Below, piece after piece: positions 20,601-28,939 of a stretch of DNA of 64,000 nt (position 1 is its first letter; each line of letters begins with the position of its first letter). This DNA comes from Bacillus sp. EB106-08-02-XG196 (GTDB lineage: Bacteria > Bacillota > Bacilli > Bacillales > Cytobacillaceae), in assembly GCF_013396335.1 (NCBI RefSeq), contig NZ_JABWSY010000001.1, positions 124,001 through 188,000 of the forward strand. Reading direction: 5' to 3'. The translations under genes were made by a program, and so were the position numbers. A model generated the notes under the pieces. The model worked only from the letters and a program-made list of their open reading frames with translations, was not told the origin of the DNA and did no database searches.

Positions 20601-20789
20601 CCAAAAATCGCCTACCTGGAAGTTTGTCCAGTTCTGATCATCAAAGTCAGTTTTGTACGCATCCTTATCTTCATCACCAAATTCCCACTCTTTATAGCGA
20701 AAAACAGGGATATCTAACGTTTCTTTATAAATATAATTCTTCAATTCTGTTAAAAATTTCTCAATCTTTTCAACTGTAAAATACAACAT
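17640..20789 (-). CDS. GH38 alpha-mannosidase, long (MAN2C1-like) form
   Basis: About 1049 residues. An N-terminal beta-rich region (1-235, with a jelly-roll-like WFRTTITVP...LHFLVGPRDGG stretch) precedes the GH38 catalytic barrel. Zinc ligands H248/H250-x-D252 are in G-H-S-H-I-D-M-A-W and the nucleophile D362 is in W-L-P-D-V-F-G-Y-S. The GH38 C-terminal beta domains follow. This length and the N-terminal domain match the cytosolic MAN2C1 type and differ from the two shorter GH38 proteins in the island. No signal peptide. ATG 20789 is chosen because AAGGAG is six bases upstream; the GTG at 20795 abuts the site. Expected role is release of alpha-mannose from imported oligosaccharides. Confidence 0.93.
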   Translation of the reverse strand: MLYFTVEKIEKFLTELKNYIYKETLDIPVFRYKEWEFGDEDKDAYKTDFDDQNWTNFQVGDFWGGYDKSAWFRTTITVPKDWKKECLVLHFLVGPRDGGGSTAESLLYVNGVPLQGIDVWHEEAWLPPEPLEKGEIQISLKAWSGVLNPPDRRRFKKARLACVDVPTEKYFYLAHTLINTVKVLDENEFRRTKMLQLVNESILKVDFIKPGSAFFYQSIQDAYEFLKTEVEQLSEIEELKPLVTALGHSHIDMAWLWRLVHSREKASRTFSTVLHLMRQYPEYRYIHTSPQLYKYLKEDYPEIFAEVKQKIASGEWEITGGMWIEPDTNLPNGESLIRQIQFGKRFMKDEFGVDTRVVWLPDVFGYSWALPQIMKKSGIDTFMTTKISWNQYNRFPFDTFNWRGIDGTEIFTHFITTPEEGARAYTYNGMLEPRSVKGIWDAYQQKEVNDELLLAFGWGDGGGGPTKEMIETARAMKNLPGLPKVQMDKAEAYFARLQDTVKDQSLPVWDGELYLEYHRGTYTSQASLKKANRKAEFTYHNAEWLSALADHFSGKENYPHAALNEGWELLLLNQFHDILPGSSIRQVNEDARRDYQAVQSIGENVLKEAKGSIEQNIQTHEDAIIVYNSLSFERDGLIELPVSSIFTETTTIVDEEGNTLPAQVIQAEDSQKVLVQAKNVPALGYKTFKLAEQSASGSSLIVTKEYMENDYYQITFNEKGQIISLFDKVLEREVIAEGARGNVLQTFEDKPMNFDAWDVDLYYQEKMREIDHLTAVEVHEVGPIRGSLKLTWEFYDSTITQYITVYKHSPRIDFITKANWQEKQTLVKAAFPVDVRSTKATFDIQFGNMERPTHWNTSWDQARFEVVGHKWVDLSEGNFGVSLLNDCKYGHDVKDNVIRLTLIKSSIEPDETADRGNHEFTYSLIPHKGDWREGNIVKEAYHLNVPLFANELPANLDGHLPASYQFAEIGQDNVLLETVKKAEDGDAILIRFYEYKQYKNKINVSFAKPIKKAVECNLIEEAEKEADYQNKNLSFSVSPYEIKTFKIWF

Positions 20790-20809
20790 TAACACTCCTT
20801 GATCAAGGG

Positions 20810-22585
20810 TTAGTTTTTCGCAGTAAACGTAAGCTTTTTACCTTCATTGATTTCACGTATTATGCTAAGGTCAACCTTTGGCTTCCTGTCATAGGTTAAA
20901 AGACCATTAATTTCCTGTTCAACATCTGTTATTTGGGTATAACAAAATCCTTGAACAAGCGGTGATTCCAGCAAGCCAGAAACAACTTGATAATATCGCT
21001 CAATAAAATCTTGGTCATTTGCGGCAGATGTATAGCCCCATCCTTGCCATTCATTTTTCTGATAGGCAATACCGCCAAACTCCGAAACCATAATGGGCTC
21101 ACCCTTATGTTGAAAACCAGGAACAAATAATAGTCGGTCTGCAGGTGTAAACTGTAATGTACTATCAAGCTTGGAATACCTTTCTTTTAAAACTTCCTTT
21201 TCACCTTCATAGTCATGAATAGTTAAGATATCTGAAACGGTGTGTTCCCATCCGTCATTTGAAATGACTAGACGCGACTGATCCAATGATTTTGTTAAAT
21301 AGTACATACTTACTAAATGATTCGCTTGACGGGGATCTCTTTTTAATCGAGGAACACCCCAGCTTTCGTTAATAGGAACCCACGCAATAATGGATGGATG
21401 ATTATAATCTCGTTCTATTGCTTCCTGCCATTCAGACGAAATTCGTTTAATAGCTTTATCTGTAAACGTATGGCTGTTCGCCATTTCACCCCAGACAAGA
21501 ATTCCTAAGTGATCTGCCCAATATAGATAACGAGGCTCCTCGACCTTTTGGTGTTTCCTAACCCCGTTAAAGCCCATTTCCTTCGTTAATTCGATATCTC
21601 TCTTTAAATCTTCATCCGTTGGTGCGGTTAGCAGGCTGGCAGGATAATACCCTTGGTCTAGAACTAGTTTCATATAATAAGGCATATTGTTTAATTCAAT
21701 TCTTCCGTTATTAATAGAAATTTTTCTCATCCCAAAATAGCTGTCAACTTTATCAACAATCTTATTTTCTTCTTTTAAAAAAAGTTTAACAGTATAAAGA
21801 AATGGTTGTTCTGGGCTCCAAAGCTTTCCGTTACCGCTCTGGAAATCCTTCAACGAAACCACTTGTTTATTCTTGCGTTGAACAAGATTTACTTTACAAG
21901 ACTCTTTTGCAACAACTAGGTCTTGAGAATAGATTTCTATTTCCAGCTCTTGTTTATCTGACGCATTCTGAATAAGGTATTCGACCGTTACTTCACCTGT
22001 ATCAATGTTTGGTGTTAGTTTTACTCTTTCAAGGAACGAGTGATTGACTGGCTCCAGCCAAACACTTTGCCAAATGCCGGTTGTACGGGTATAAAAAATC
22101 CCTTCAGATTCCTTCTCCCAGTATTGTTTGCCACGCGGCTGCTCCAAGTCGGTTGATACGTCTTCTACCCTTACAACCACTTTATTTAATCCGCCCATTA
22201 AAGCATCTGTTATATCAGTGGAAAATGATGTATGCCCTCCTTCATGAACAGTAACGAACCTTCCATTGACCCAGACAGTTGCACGATAATCAACGGCACC
22301 AAAATGCAGCTGTATTTGTTTCCCCCGCCACTTGTCCGGAATCATAAATGTTTTTTCATACCAAACAACATCGTGGAACTCATTGGTATGAATACCGCTT
22401 AGTTGTGTTTGAAATGCATACGGAACAGTAATTTCTTGTTGATAGTCATGATTCACATACCACTCTTCTCTTAAACCATTATTGTGATCATCGAATGCAA
22501 AGTTCCATTGGCCATTTAGATTTAACCACTCATTTCGTCTGAAATTAGGTCTTGGATATTCTGGTCTAGGAATCATAGTAGTCAT
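20810..22585 (-). CDS. GH2-family beta-glycosidase
   Basis: 591 residues. N-terminal sugar-binding jelly roll (1-180; LNLNGQWNFAFD, WYEKTFMIP, VWVNGRFV), immunoglobulin-like domain (about 185-290) and catalytic barrel (about 295-585). The acid/base is E407 in V-P-I-N-E-S-W-G and the nucleophile E502 in V-S-E-F-G-G. No signal peptide. It is shorter than LacZ or typical beta-mannosidases and resembles compact GH2 proteins of glycan clusters, so beta-galactosidase, beta-glucuronidase and beta-mannosidase are all possible. ATG start overlaps the stop of the upstream isomerase gene by four bases (ATGA). Confidence 0.9.
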   Translation of the reverse strand: MTTMIPRPEYPRPNFRRNEWLNLNGQWNFAFDDHNNGLREEWYVNHDYQQEITVPYAFQTQLSGIHTNEFHDVVWYEKTFMIPDKWRGKQIQLHFGAVDYRATVWVNGRFVTVHEGGHTSFSTDITDALMGGLNKVVVRVEDVSTDLEQPRGKQYWEKESEGIFYTRTTGIWQSVWLEPVNHSFLERVKLTPNIDTGEVTVEYLIQNASDKQELEIEIYSQDLVVAKESCKVNLVQRKNKQVVSLKDFQSGNGKLWSPEQPFLYTVKLFLKEENKIVDKVDSYFGMRKISINNGRIELNNMPYYMKLVLDQGYYPASLLTAPTDEDLKRDIELTKEMGFNGVRKHQKVEEPRYLYWADHLGILVWGEMANSHTFTDKAIKRISSEWQEAIERDYNHPSIIAWVPINESWGVPRLKRDPRQANHLVSMYYLTKSLDQSRLVISNDGWEHTVSDILTIHDYEGEKEVLKERYSKLDSTLQFTPADRLLFVPGFQHKGEPIMVSEFGGIAYQKNEWQGWGYTSAANDQDFIERYYQVVSGLLESPLVQGFCYTQITDVEQEINGLLTYDRKPKVDLSIIREINEGKKLTFTAKN

Positions 22586-23352
22586 CGAATTTTCGCCTCG
22601 CTCATTAATTGTTTAAGAGTATCTACATTAATAGAAAGACTTTCATAAGGATCCCTTTCAAATTCCTCCTGCTCAACCGTGAACCACTCAACACCAACTT
22701 TATCCCCCATCTTAATTAGCGAGGCAAAATCAAGTTGACCTCTCCCTACTTCAATCCCAGTCTTTGTACCATTAACCATTTTCATATCCTTAATATGCAG
22801 GGACACCACACGACTTCCATATTTTTGAATGATTTCTAACGGATCTTGATCCGCAAAAGCGGCCCAATAACAATCTAATTCCATTTTTACTAAATCAGGG
22901 TCTGTGTGACCAAATAGCAGATCAAATCCCGTTTCACTTCCAAACTGTTCAAATTCAAATGCGTGGTTATGATAGCCGAAAGTAAAACCTGCCTCCTTGC
23001 ATGTTTCTCCAATTTGATTCAGTACTTCTGCTGTTTTCTTATAATCCTCGGCTGTCTGTCTCATTTCCTTTGGAAGCGCAGGACAAACCAGTAAGTTATT
23101 ATTAATGGCGCTATTGTATTCAAACGTCCTTTTTAATTCATCATCCAATAACTTCTCAATCCCTACATGTGCCCCGGCAGCGAGGAGTCCATTTTCTTCT
23201 AATACCGTTTGTAGTTTATTAGCTGGTGTATCATAAAAGCCCGCAAATTGGATTGCCTCGTATCCTAGCTCAGCCGCTTTTTGAATGGTCCCTAAAAAAT
23301 CTTTTTCGGCATCTCTCCACACAGAAAATAATTGTAAGCCAATTTTACTCAA
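22582..23352 (-). CDS. Sugar phosphate isomerase/epimerase TIM barrel
   Basis: 256 residues, IolE/YcjR-like AP-endonuclease-2 barrel. Metal-site segments are visible: FGYHNHAFEFEQ, MELDCYWAAFA, VSLHIKDMK and FTVEQEEF (terminal Glu). TTG start at 23352 with AGGGGG upstream. It is translationally coupled to the GH2 gene downstream and follows two Gfo/Idh/MocA genes, making an oxidoreductase-isomerase-glycosidase block. YcjR-type epimerisation of a 3-keto sugar is a plausible but unproven role. Confidence 0.85.
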   Translation of the reverse strand: MSKIGLQLFSVWRDAEKDFLGTIQKAAELGYEAIQFAGFYDTPANKLQTVLEENGLLAAGAHVGIEKLLDDELKRTFEYNSAINNNLLVCPALPKEMRQTAEDYKKTAEVLNQIGETCKEAGFTFGYHNHAFEFEQFGSETGFDLLFGHTDPDLVKMELDCYWAAFADQDPLEIIQKYGSRVVSLHIKDMKMVNGTKTGIEVGRGQLDFASLIKMGDKVGVEWFTVEQEEFERDPYESLSINVDTLKQLMSEAKIR

Positions 23353-23427
23353 TGGAAATTCCCCCTATTTAATAAATAAGAGGCAACTTAAAGAAATACT
23401 GCCGCCTCCCATTTTTTTAATTTTCAG

Positions 23428-24489
23428 TTAAACCTGAATATGTTCACTTAATTTAACAGCCTCACCTTTGGCCGCTGATTCGTATAGACCATTAATGATT
23501 TGTTGAAGATAGACACCTTGTTTGGCGGTGCTTAATGGTGTTGTTCCTTCTAAGCACGCATCCACAAATCTACTAAGTTCCAGTTCATGATAATCTCTCT
23601 TTGGTAAATATGCCGGAGTGAGATCAATTAACGATTCATGTTTTTCCTGATAGATTTTTAGTGGGAATACATCTGCTCCACCATTGTCCCCCATTAACGT
23701 TACATTCATTTCATCAGCTTTCTCAACATTCGCAGCAAATGCAGACTCTAATAGAATGGAAGCCCCATTTTTGAAAGTAATCATTCCGCGTGCCATATCT
23801 TCCACCGAAAAATTCTCCCAATCCCATGATCCCATGAGGCCTAGTCCTTTTCGGTTTCCTAGTTTTTGATAGGTTACTCCAAATACGGTATCCGGCTCTG
23901 GATAACCCATTAAATATAATGCCGTATCCAGCATATGAACCCCGATATCAATTAAAGGTCCTCCGCCTTGAAGTTCTTTGTTTGTGAATACCCCCCAGCC
24001 AGGAATTCCCCGTCGGCGCATTGCCGTCACACGTGCAGCATAAATATCACCAAGTTCACCCGCGTCGATAAAGCGCTTTAACACTTCCACCTGTGGTGCA
24101 TGACGATAATGGAATCCATAGGTTAGGATTTTGCCAGCTTTTTGTGCTGCGTTGGCCATTTCTTCTGCTTCTTTTGCTGTCATAGCCGGCGGCTTTTCAC
24201 ATAGGACATGGCACCCTGCATTTAGTGCGGCTAGTGTGGCATGATAATGGAATTTGTTTGGTGTACAAATACTGACAGCATCCAATTTTAGAGTCTGAAA
24301 CATTTCTTCATAACTCGTAAAAGTATGGGGAATATTAAATTCTGCTGCTAATTCATCAGCCTTTTCCTCTACAACATCACTTACAGCAACGATCTCAACT
24401 TTTTCCCCGCATTTTAAATAGTTTGGAATATGTGCATGCTTTGCAATGCCGCCCGCTCCGATAATCCCTACTCTTAATGTGTTCACCAT
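23428..24489 (-). CDS. Gfo/Idh/MocA-family oxidoreductase
   Basis: 353 residues with GIIGAGGIAKHAHIP (Rossmann loop near residue 10), the dinucleotide-binding C-E-K-P-P motif near residue 98 and the substrate-domain segment GGGPLIDIGVHMLD. Likely an NAD(P)-dependent sugar dehydrogenase. GGAGG lies nine bases before the ATG. The neighbouring gene 24507 encodes a second, clearly different family member; the two may form a heteromeric or sequential pair. Confidence 0.88.
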   Translation of the reverse strand: MVNTLRVGIIGAGGIAKHAHIPNYLKCGEKVEIVAVSDVVEEKADELAAEFNIPHTFTSYEEMFQTLKLDAVSICTPNKFHYHATLAALNAGCHVLCEKPPAMTAKEAEEMANAAQKAGKILTYGFHYRHAPQVEVLKRFIDAGELGDIYAARVTAMRRRGIPGWGVFTNKELQGGGPLIDIGVHMLDTALYLMGYPEPDTVFGVTYQKLGNRKGLGLMGSWDWENFSVEDMARGMITFKNGASILLESAFAANVEKADEMNVTLMGDNGGADVFPLKIYQEKHESLIDLTPAYLPKRDYHELELSRFVDACLEGTTPLSTAKQGVYLQQIINGLYESAAKGEAVKLSEHIQV

Positions 24490-24506
24490 TTTTCTTTGCC
24501 TCCGAA

Positions 24507-25526
24507 TTATACTTTTTGTTTATCCATTATTATTTCAGCTATTTCTACTCTTCGTCCTTGATTGTGTGATATCATTGCTGCCTGGTTAATTAACGTTAAC
24601 CCTAGTACATCTTTATCTGTAATGGTTGGTTCAGTTTCATCAATGATAAAATTTACCCATTGCTCCATCGGCAGCGGAAGTGGTTCTGGCAGCTTTTCAG
24701 GGGCATCCCATCCCTCGCCTGCCTGTTTAGAATTTAAGGTGATCTTATTATCTTCTATTAATAGAGTTCCTTCCGTTCCATACAGCTCCAGCTGGAAAGG
24801 GCTGCGTACTGAAAGAAATCCTGTTTCAATCGTTCCTAAGGCACCGTTTTCATATTCAATAATAGCGACGGAATTATCATCCACATCATAGCCAAATTGT
24901 TTTTGTAACCTTGCCGTAACAGCTTTTACCGGTCCTGCAAGACGATTGGTTAAATATATCGGGTGCGCTCCTAAGTCAATAAATGCACCACCGCCGCATT
25001 CCTCTTTATTAAAAAAGTGTTTTGGAAGCCATCCGTTTGGGTGTCCCTCAAACGGAACAGCACCATTATGTGCTAATCGGCAGCGAATATAGGTCAGTTT
25101 CCCTAATAGCCCTTCATCAATAACCTGCTGGGCATATAAAAAGTAATTTTCAGTCAGCCGGGGCAAAGAAACCATCAACTTTACATTGTTATTACTCACT
25201 GCCTCATAAATCTCTTTACAATCTTCCATCGTAAAAGCCAATACCTTTTCAGTAAAAATATGTTTTTTATTTTTTGCCGAAAGCAGGATGATCTCCTTGT
25301 GAAGGTTTGTTGGTGTATCTACAATAACTGCCTCAATCTCCGGATCAGCTAACACTTTCAGTAAATCTTGTTCAAAAGGAACACCTAGCTTTCCTGCCCA
25401 CTCATTGCCGCGTTCGGCATTTTCGTCCCAGACTACTTTGATTTCCAGATGTTTATTTTGAGTTGCCTGCCGTGCATAATCATCAGCATGGACATGCCAT
25501 TTACTTAATAAAGCAACCTTTACCAC
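24507..25526 (-). CDS. Gfo/Idh/MocA-family oxidoreductase
   Basis: 339 residues. The family motif appears as F-T-E-K-V-L, where the usual Pro of E-K-P is replaced by Val, and GGGAFIDLGAHPIYLTN marks the substrate domain. The N-terminal loop (V-A-L-L-S-K-W-H-V-H-A-D) lacks the clear GxGxxG glycine pattern, so cofactor use may differ from the neighbour at 23428. GTG start with AAGGAGG eight bases upstream. A possible own promoter lies in the 99-base gap before it. Confidence 0.82.
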   Translation of the reverse strand: MVKVALLSKWHVHADDYARQATQNKHLEIKVVWDENAERGNEWAGKLGVPFEQDLLKVLADPEIEAVIVDTPTNLHKEIILLSAKNKKHIFTEKVLAFTMEDCKEIYEAVSNNNVKLMVSLPRLTENYFLYAQQVIDEGLLGKLTYIRCRLAHNGAVPFEGHPNGWLPKHFFNKEECGGGAFIDLGAHPIYLTNRLAGPVKAVTARLQKQFGYDVDDNSVAIIEYENGALGTIETGFLSVRSPFQLELYGTEGTLLIEDNKITLNSKQAGEGWDAPEKLPEPLPLPMEQWVNFIIDETEPTITDKDVLGLTLINQAAMISHNQGRRVEIAEIIMDKQKV

Positions 25527-25555
25527 TTGTATAACCTCCTTTTTGCATATTGATT

Positions 25556-25585
25556 TTTATAGTATGTTAATTTCATAGAAGTCAG
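25556..25585 (-). promoter_or_regulatory. Possible sigma-A promoter upstream of the oxidoreductase block
   Basis: On the minus strand CTGACT (25580-25585) and TATAAA (25556-25561) are 18 bases apart, within the 99-base gap between the DeoR gene and the oxidoreductase gene at 24507. The -35 is only a partial match. Confidence 0.35.
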
Positions 25586-25625
25586 GGGAAAAAACAAACT
25601 GGCTGCTTTATCCCATCACTCCTTT

Positions 25626-26423
25626 CTAACTAGAGAAAGTATCACCTGATATAGGTACTACAATTACCTCCACACCTCTTTTTTCAATTTCCTTTAGAAT
25701 TTCTTTATCTGCAAGATCACTAGTAATAAATATATCTGCTTGATTAAAAGGGCAAAAAGGGGTTAATCCTGATCTTTGAAGCTTGCTGTGGTCAGCCACA
25801 ACAATAATCTTTTGTCCTGCAGAAACCATCGCCCGTTTCATTTCCGCATCATACAAATCAGAGCTTGTAAACCCATGCCTTAATGAAATTCCAGCTGTCC
25901 CAAGGAAAACATAATCGGCATTGTAGTTTTGTAATTCAGTCTCTACCTGCGGCCCAACAAGACTCATTGAATTCTTCCTTAGTTTCCCGCCTAATAAGTA
26001 GATCGAGGCAGTTTCATCTTTGCTGCATTCCTCTGCTACGTTCATAGCATTGGTTATAATCGTTAAGTTACTATTATCTGGTAAGTTTTTTCCTACATAC
26101 CAAGTTGTTGATCCTGCATCAAAAATGATGGTTTGACCCTCTTTTATCAATTGGGCTGCAGCCTTCCCGATTAATTCTTTTTCAAGAGAATATTGTAACT
26201 TTCTTTTATCAACAGGAGGAATAAGAAATTGGCTTTCATCCTCCTCTATTAGGACTGCACCGCCATAGTTTTTCTCGGCAACGCCCTCTCTTTCAAGTTG
26301 ATTCAAATCCCTCCGGATTGTTTCTTCTGATACATGAAGTAGCTCAACAAGATCAGAGACCTTTACACTCTTATTTTTTATTAATAACTCTTTTATTAAC
26401 TTACGGCGCTGCGACACAATCAT
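25626..26423 (-). CDS. DeoR-family transcriptional regulator
   Basis: 265 residues. N-terminal winged HTH (about 5-57; VSDLVELLHVSEETIRRD is the DeoR recognition region), then a DeoRC sugar-phosphate sensor domain (IIFDAGSTTWYVG, LTIITNAMN, LLGGKLR, HGFTSSDLYDAEMKRAM). DeoR members usually repress sugar catabolic genes and are released by a sugar phosphate. ATG start with AAGGAG eight bases upstream. It sits inside the island between a GH38 gene and the oxidoreductase block and is a good candidate regulator of one or both. Confidence 0.92.
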   Translation of the reverse strand: MIVSQRRKLIKELLIKNKSVKVSDLVELLHVSEETIRRDLNQLEREGVAEKNYGGAVLIEEDESQFLIPPVDKRKLQYSLEKELIGKAAAQLIKEGQTIIFDAGSTTWYVGKNLPDNSNLTIITNAMNVAEECSKDETASIYLLGGKLRKNSMSLVGPQVETELQNYNADYVFLGTAGISLRHGFTSSDLYDAEMKRAMVSAGQKIIVVADHSKLQRSGLTPFCPFNQADIFITSDLADKEILKEIEKRGVEVIVVPISGDTFSS

Positions 26424-26467
26424 GTACTTTACTCCTTGTCATTAAGTAAATGCTCAGTAGACATTTC

Positions 26468-28939
26468 TTATTCTTCCCACTCCAGTAAATTATTTTCAAA
26501 TACAGGTTGTGACGAATCTTTTGGAATACGGAATGTCTTTATTTCTGACGGCCTAAACGTAGTCTTTATTTGTCGATTCCATTTAGGTAAAGAAATGATG
26601 GCAGTAGTTTCATCATTTGCTGTTTCATAGGCACGCAGTATTAGATCCTCATTGTCCTCTGCTTGCTTTATGACACTAACTATGACATTCTCAACATCAA
26701 CTGACAAGAAGGAATCTTTCTGTGGAAGGTGACCTTTATGATAGGTTTCAATAATGCTAATAGGTTTTTGGTTCAATTCGGCTGCACGTTTTACAGTCCC
26801 TGCTGTTTCCCAATTTCCTTCATGCGGCAGCAAGGAGTATGTGAATCTTTGAATTCCCTGATCAATAAATGAATAATACCTATCTTCTTCCGGAACCAGC
26901 GGGTCATGATGTGCATAAATTGGGCTGCGAAGGACCGTCATACTCATTTCTTTGTTATGGATGTCAAAGCTGTATTTGCCGTCATTTAGCAAGCTGAATC
27001 CGTATATCTCGCCTGTAGCTGGATGAGTTCCAGAAGTATCAATCCAGTTTTGTCCAGGCTCCTCTTCACCATTGCCCTCTCTAACAATATGCCCATAAGG
27101 AATTTCATAGGTTGATTTTCTGAAGATAAGATCAACAGGAAACTTAATCTTTAGTGCTTTAAATTGTTCCTGCCAGTTTAATGTACAATGGACATCAATC
27201 TGGTTTAACTCTTTATACATAGTAAAGTCTTGATGCAGTGTTGATCTTCCATATTCACTAATAACGCGAATAACCGATTTTACTGGGCCATGTTCCACCA
27301 GTTTTACACTCGTGGCTTTGAAGGTGCCATCTTCGCTCTTAAACTGAAGAACATTATGCGACCACGTGTCACTAAAATCGTTCATGACGACTGGTCTTGC
27401 CGCTGGTCCCCCTAGTATTTCCAGGTTCTTTTGTTTATCATATATACTTGTGACAAATCCTGTTTGTTGATCGATTTCAACTCTAAAATGGTCATTTTCC
27501 ATACTAGTATCATTTGCCTTGATAGATGTGAATTCTTTATCAGTTTCACGTTGTACGATTTTATATACTCGGTACCCTATTGAAGGAAGATTGGCAATAA
27601 AGCTAATGCGTGAACGGCCCCCAGCGGTTGCCTGCGATTGAACCACTTGCATCGGAACTTGATTTCCCTCTTCATCTACTAAAATATCCTCAGGCTTTAA
27701 TCCACCTATTTCCTGTTCAACATTTACATTACTGTTCCACGAATGAGGATTAAAGATAACAATTGGTTTCATCCCTTTTTCTTCTTCTATATCAATTCTC
27801 CATGACAAAGATTGGATGGCATAGTTGACACCCCGTTTAGCGATTGACATTGCCTCTCCGTGCATATCCCGCGCATCTTCATATGCTGCTTCAATACTTG
27901 TCCCTGCTAAAATATCATGAAATTGATTGAATAATACATTTTTCCATGCCTGTTTATATTCAGCAGCCGGATATTTTTGCCCGGTTGCCCAATCCGCAAG
28001 TGCCGAGAATTTCTCAGCTTTAATAAGGGCATTTTCTGCCTCGCGGTTCCATTTTTTAATTCCTGAATGTACAGAGTAGCATCCGCTTGCATGGTGCTGA
28101 AGGTCATCATGGACAACCGGGAACGGAAGATTCTTTACCATAAGGTCATCAAAAAATTTATTTACTGTACTAAACAAAAGTGTTGGATAGGACGGATTTT
28201 CATTTAATTGTTTAATACTTTCGATATTCTCCTTTGTTGGACCGCCGCCATGGTTACCAACACCGTAAAATGTCATTAAATCATTAAATGGTGCTTTTAA
28301 TTCCCCTGCATTTCTACGTACATGTTTTTCAACATCCTTGCCCCATGTGCAATATTCAAATGGTATACGATAGGCTAAAACGCGTGAGCCGTCATCTGAT
28401 TCCCACCAGAACAACCTTCCAGGAAGTCCTTTTTCCTGCGGGCTTGGACGCATAAAAATATAGTAATCCATACCGCTTTTCTTTAAAATTTGTGGAAGCA
28501 TCCCATGGTGTCCAAAACTATCCACATTGTAGCCAACCTTCGCTGTCACCCCAAATTTTTCTTGGAAATAACGCTGTCCATAAAGCCCTTGGCGAACAAA
28601 CGACTCCCCGCTCGGAAGGTTGCAATCCGGCTGAATCCACCAGCCGCCGACAATTTCCCATCGTCCTTCTTGAATACGTTGTTTGATTTCTTCAAACATC
28701 TCAGGTTCATTGTTTTCAATCCATTCATAATTAGCGGCGGAACTATTCGTGAATACGAAATCAGGATACTCTTTCATTCGATCAAGCGCAGACCTAAATG
28801 TTGCTTTTGTTTCCTGAAATCCCTCTTGCCATTGCCATAGCCATACGGGGTCAAGATGAGCATTTCCAATCATATGTAAGGTTTTTTCTTTTGTCTTCGG
28901 CAGTTGTTTTTCCATTATCGTACTATTTTTATTATTCAT
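26468..28939 (-). CDS. GH38 alpha-mannosidase
   Basis: 823 residues, GH38 without the long N-terminal domain. Zinc ligands H28-x-D30 (G-N-A-H-L-D-P-V-W), nucleophile D140 (Y-N-V-D-S-F-G-H-H-G) and a third metal His in LQHHASGCY are present. No signal peptide, so cytoplasmic. ATG 28939 is preferred because AGGAGG is eight bases upstream; the GTG nine bases earlier abuts that site. The gene overlaps the end of the MBL-fold gene by 8 bases. It is very close in sequence to the GH38 gene at 52923, far closer than to the one at 17640, and resembles streptococcal and Bacillus alpha-1,3-mannosidases of this type. Confidence 0.94.
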   Translation of the reverse strand: MNNKNSTIMEKQLPKTKEKTLHMIGNAHLDPVWLWQWQEGFQETKATFRSALDRMKEYPDFVFTNSSAANYEWIENNEPEMFEEIKQRIQEGRWEIVGGWWIQPDCNLPSGESFVRQGLYGQRYFQEKFGVTAKVGYNVDSFGHHGMLPQILKKSGMDYYIFMRPSPQEKGLPGRLFWWESDDGSRVLAYRIPFEYCTWGKDVEKHVRRNAGELKAPFNDLMTFYGVGNHGGGPTKENIESIKQLNENPSYPTLLFSTVNKFFDDLMVKNLPFPVVHDDLQHHASGCYSVHSGIKKWNREAENALIKAEKFSALADWATGQKYPAAEYKQAWKNVLFNQFHDILAGTSIEAAYEDARDMHGEAMSIAKRGVNYAIQSLSWRIDIEEEKGMKPIVIFNPHSWNSNVNVEQEIGGLKPEDILVDEEGNQVPMQVVQSQATAGGRSRISFIANLPSIGYRVYKIVQRETDKEFTSIKANDTSMENDHFRVEIDQQTGFVTSIYDKQKNLEILGGPAARPVVMNDFSDTWSHNVLQFKSEDGTFKATSVKLVEHGPVKSVIRVISEYGRSTLHQDFTMYKELNQIDVHCTLNWQEQFKALKIKFPVDLIFRKSTYEIPYGHIVREGNGEEEPGQNWIDTSGTHPATGEIYGFSLLNDGKYSFDIHNKEMSMTVLRSPIYAHHDPLVPEEDRYYSFIDQGIQRFTYSLLPHEGNWETAGTVKRAAELNQKPISIIETYHKGHLPQKDSFLSVDVENVIVSVIKQAEDNEDLILRAYETANDETTAIISLPKWNRQIKTTFRPSEIKTFRIPKDSSQPVFENNLLEWEE

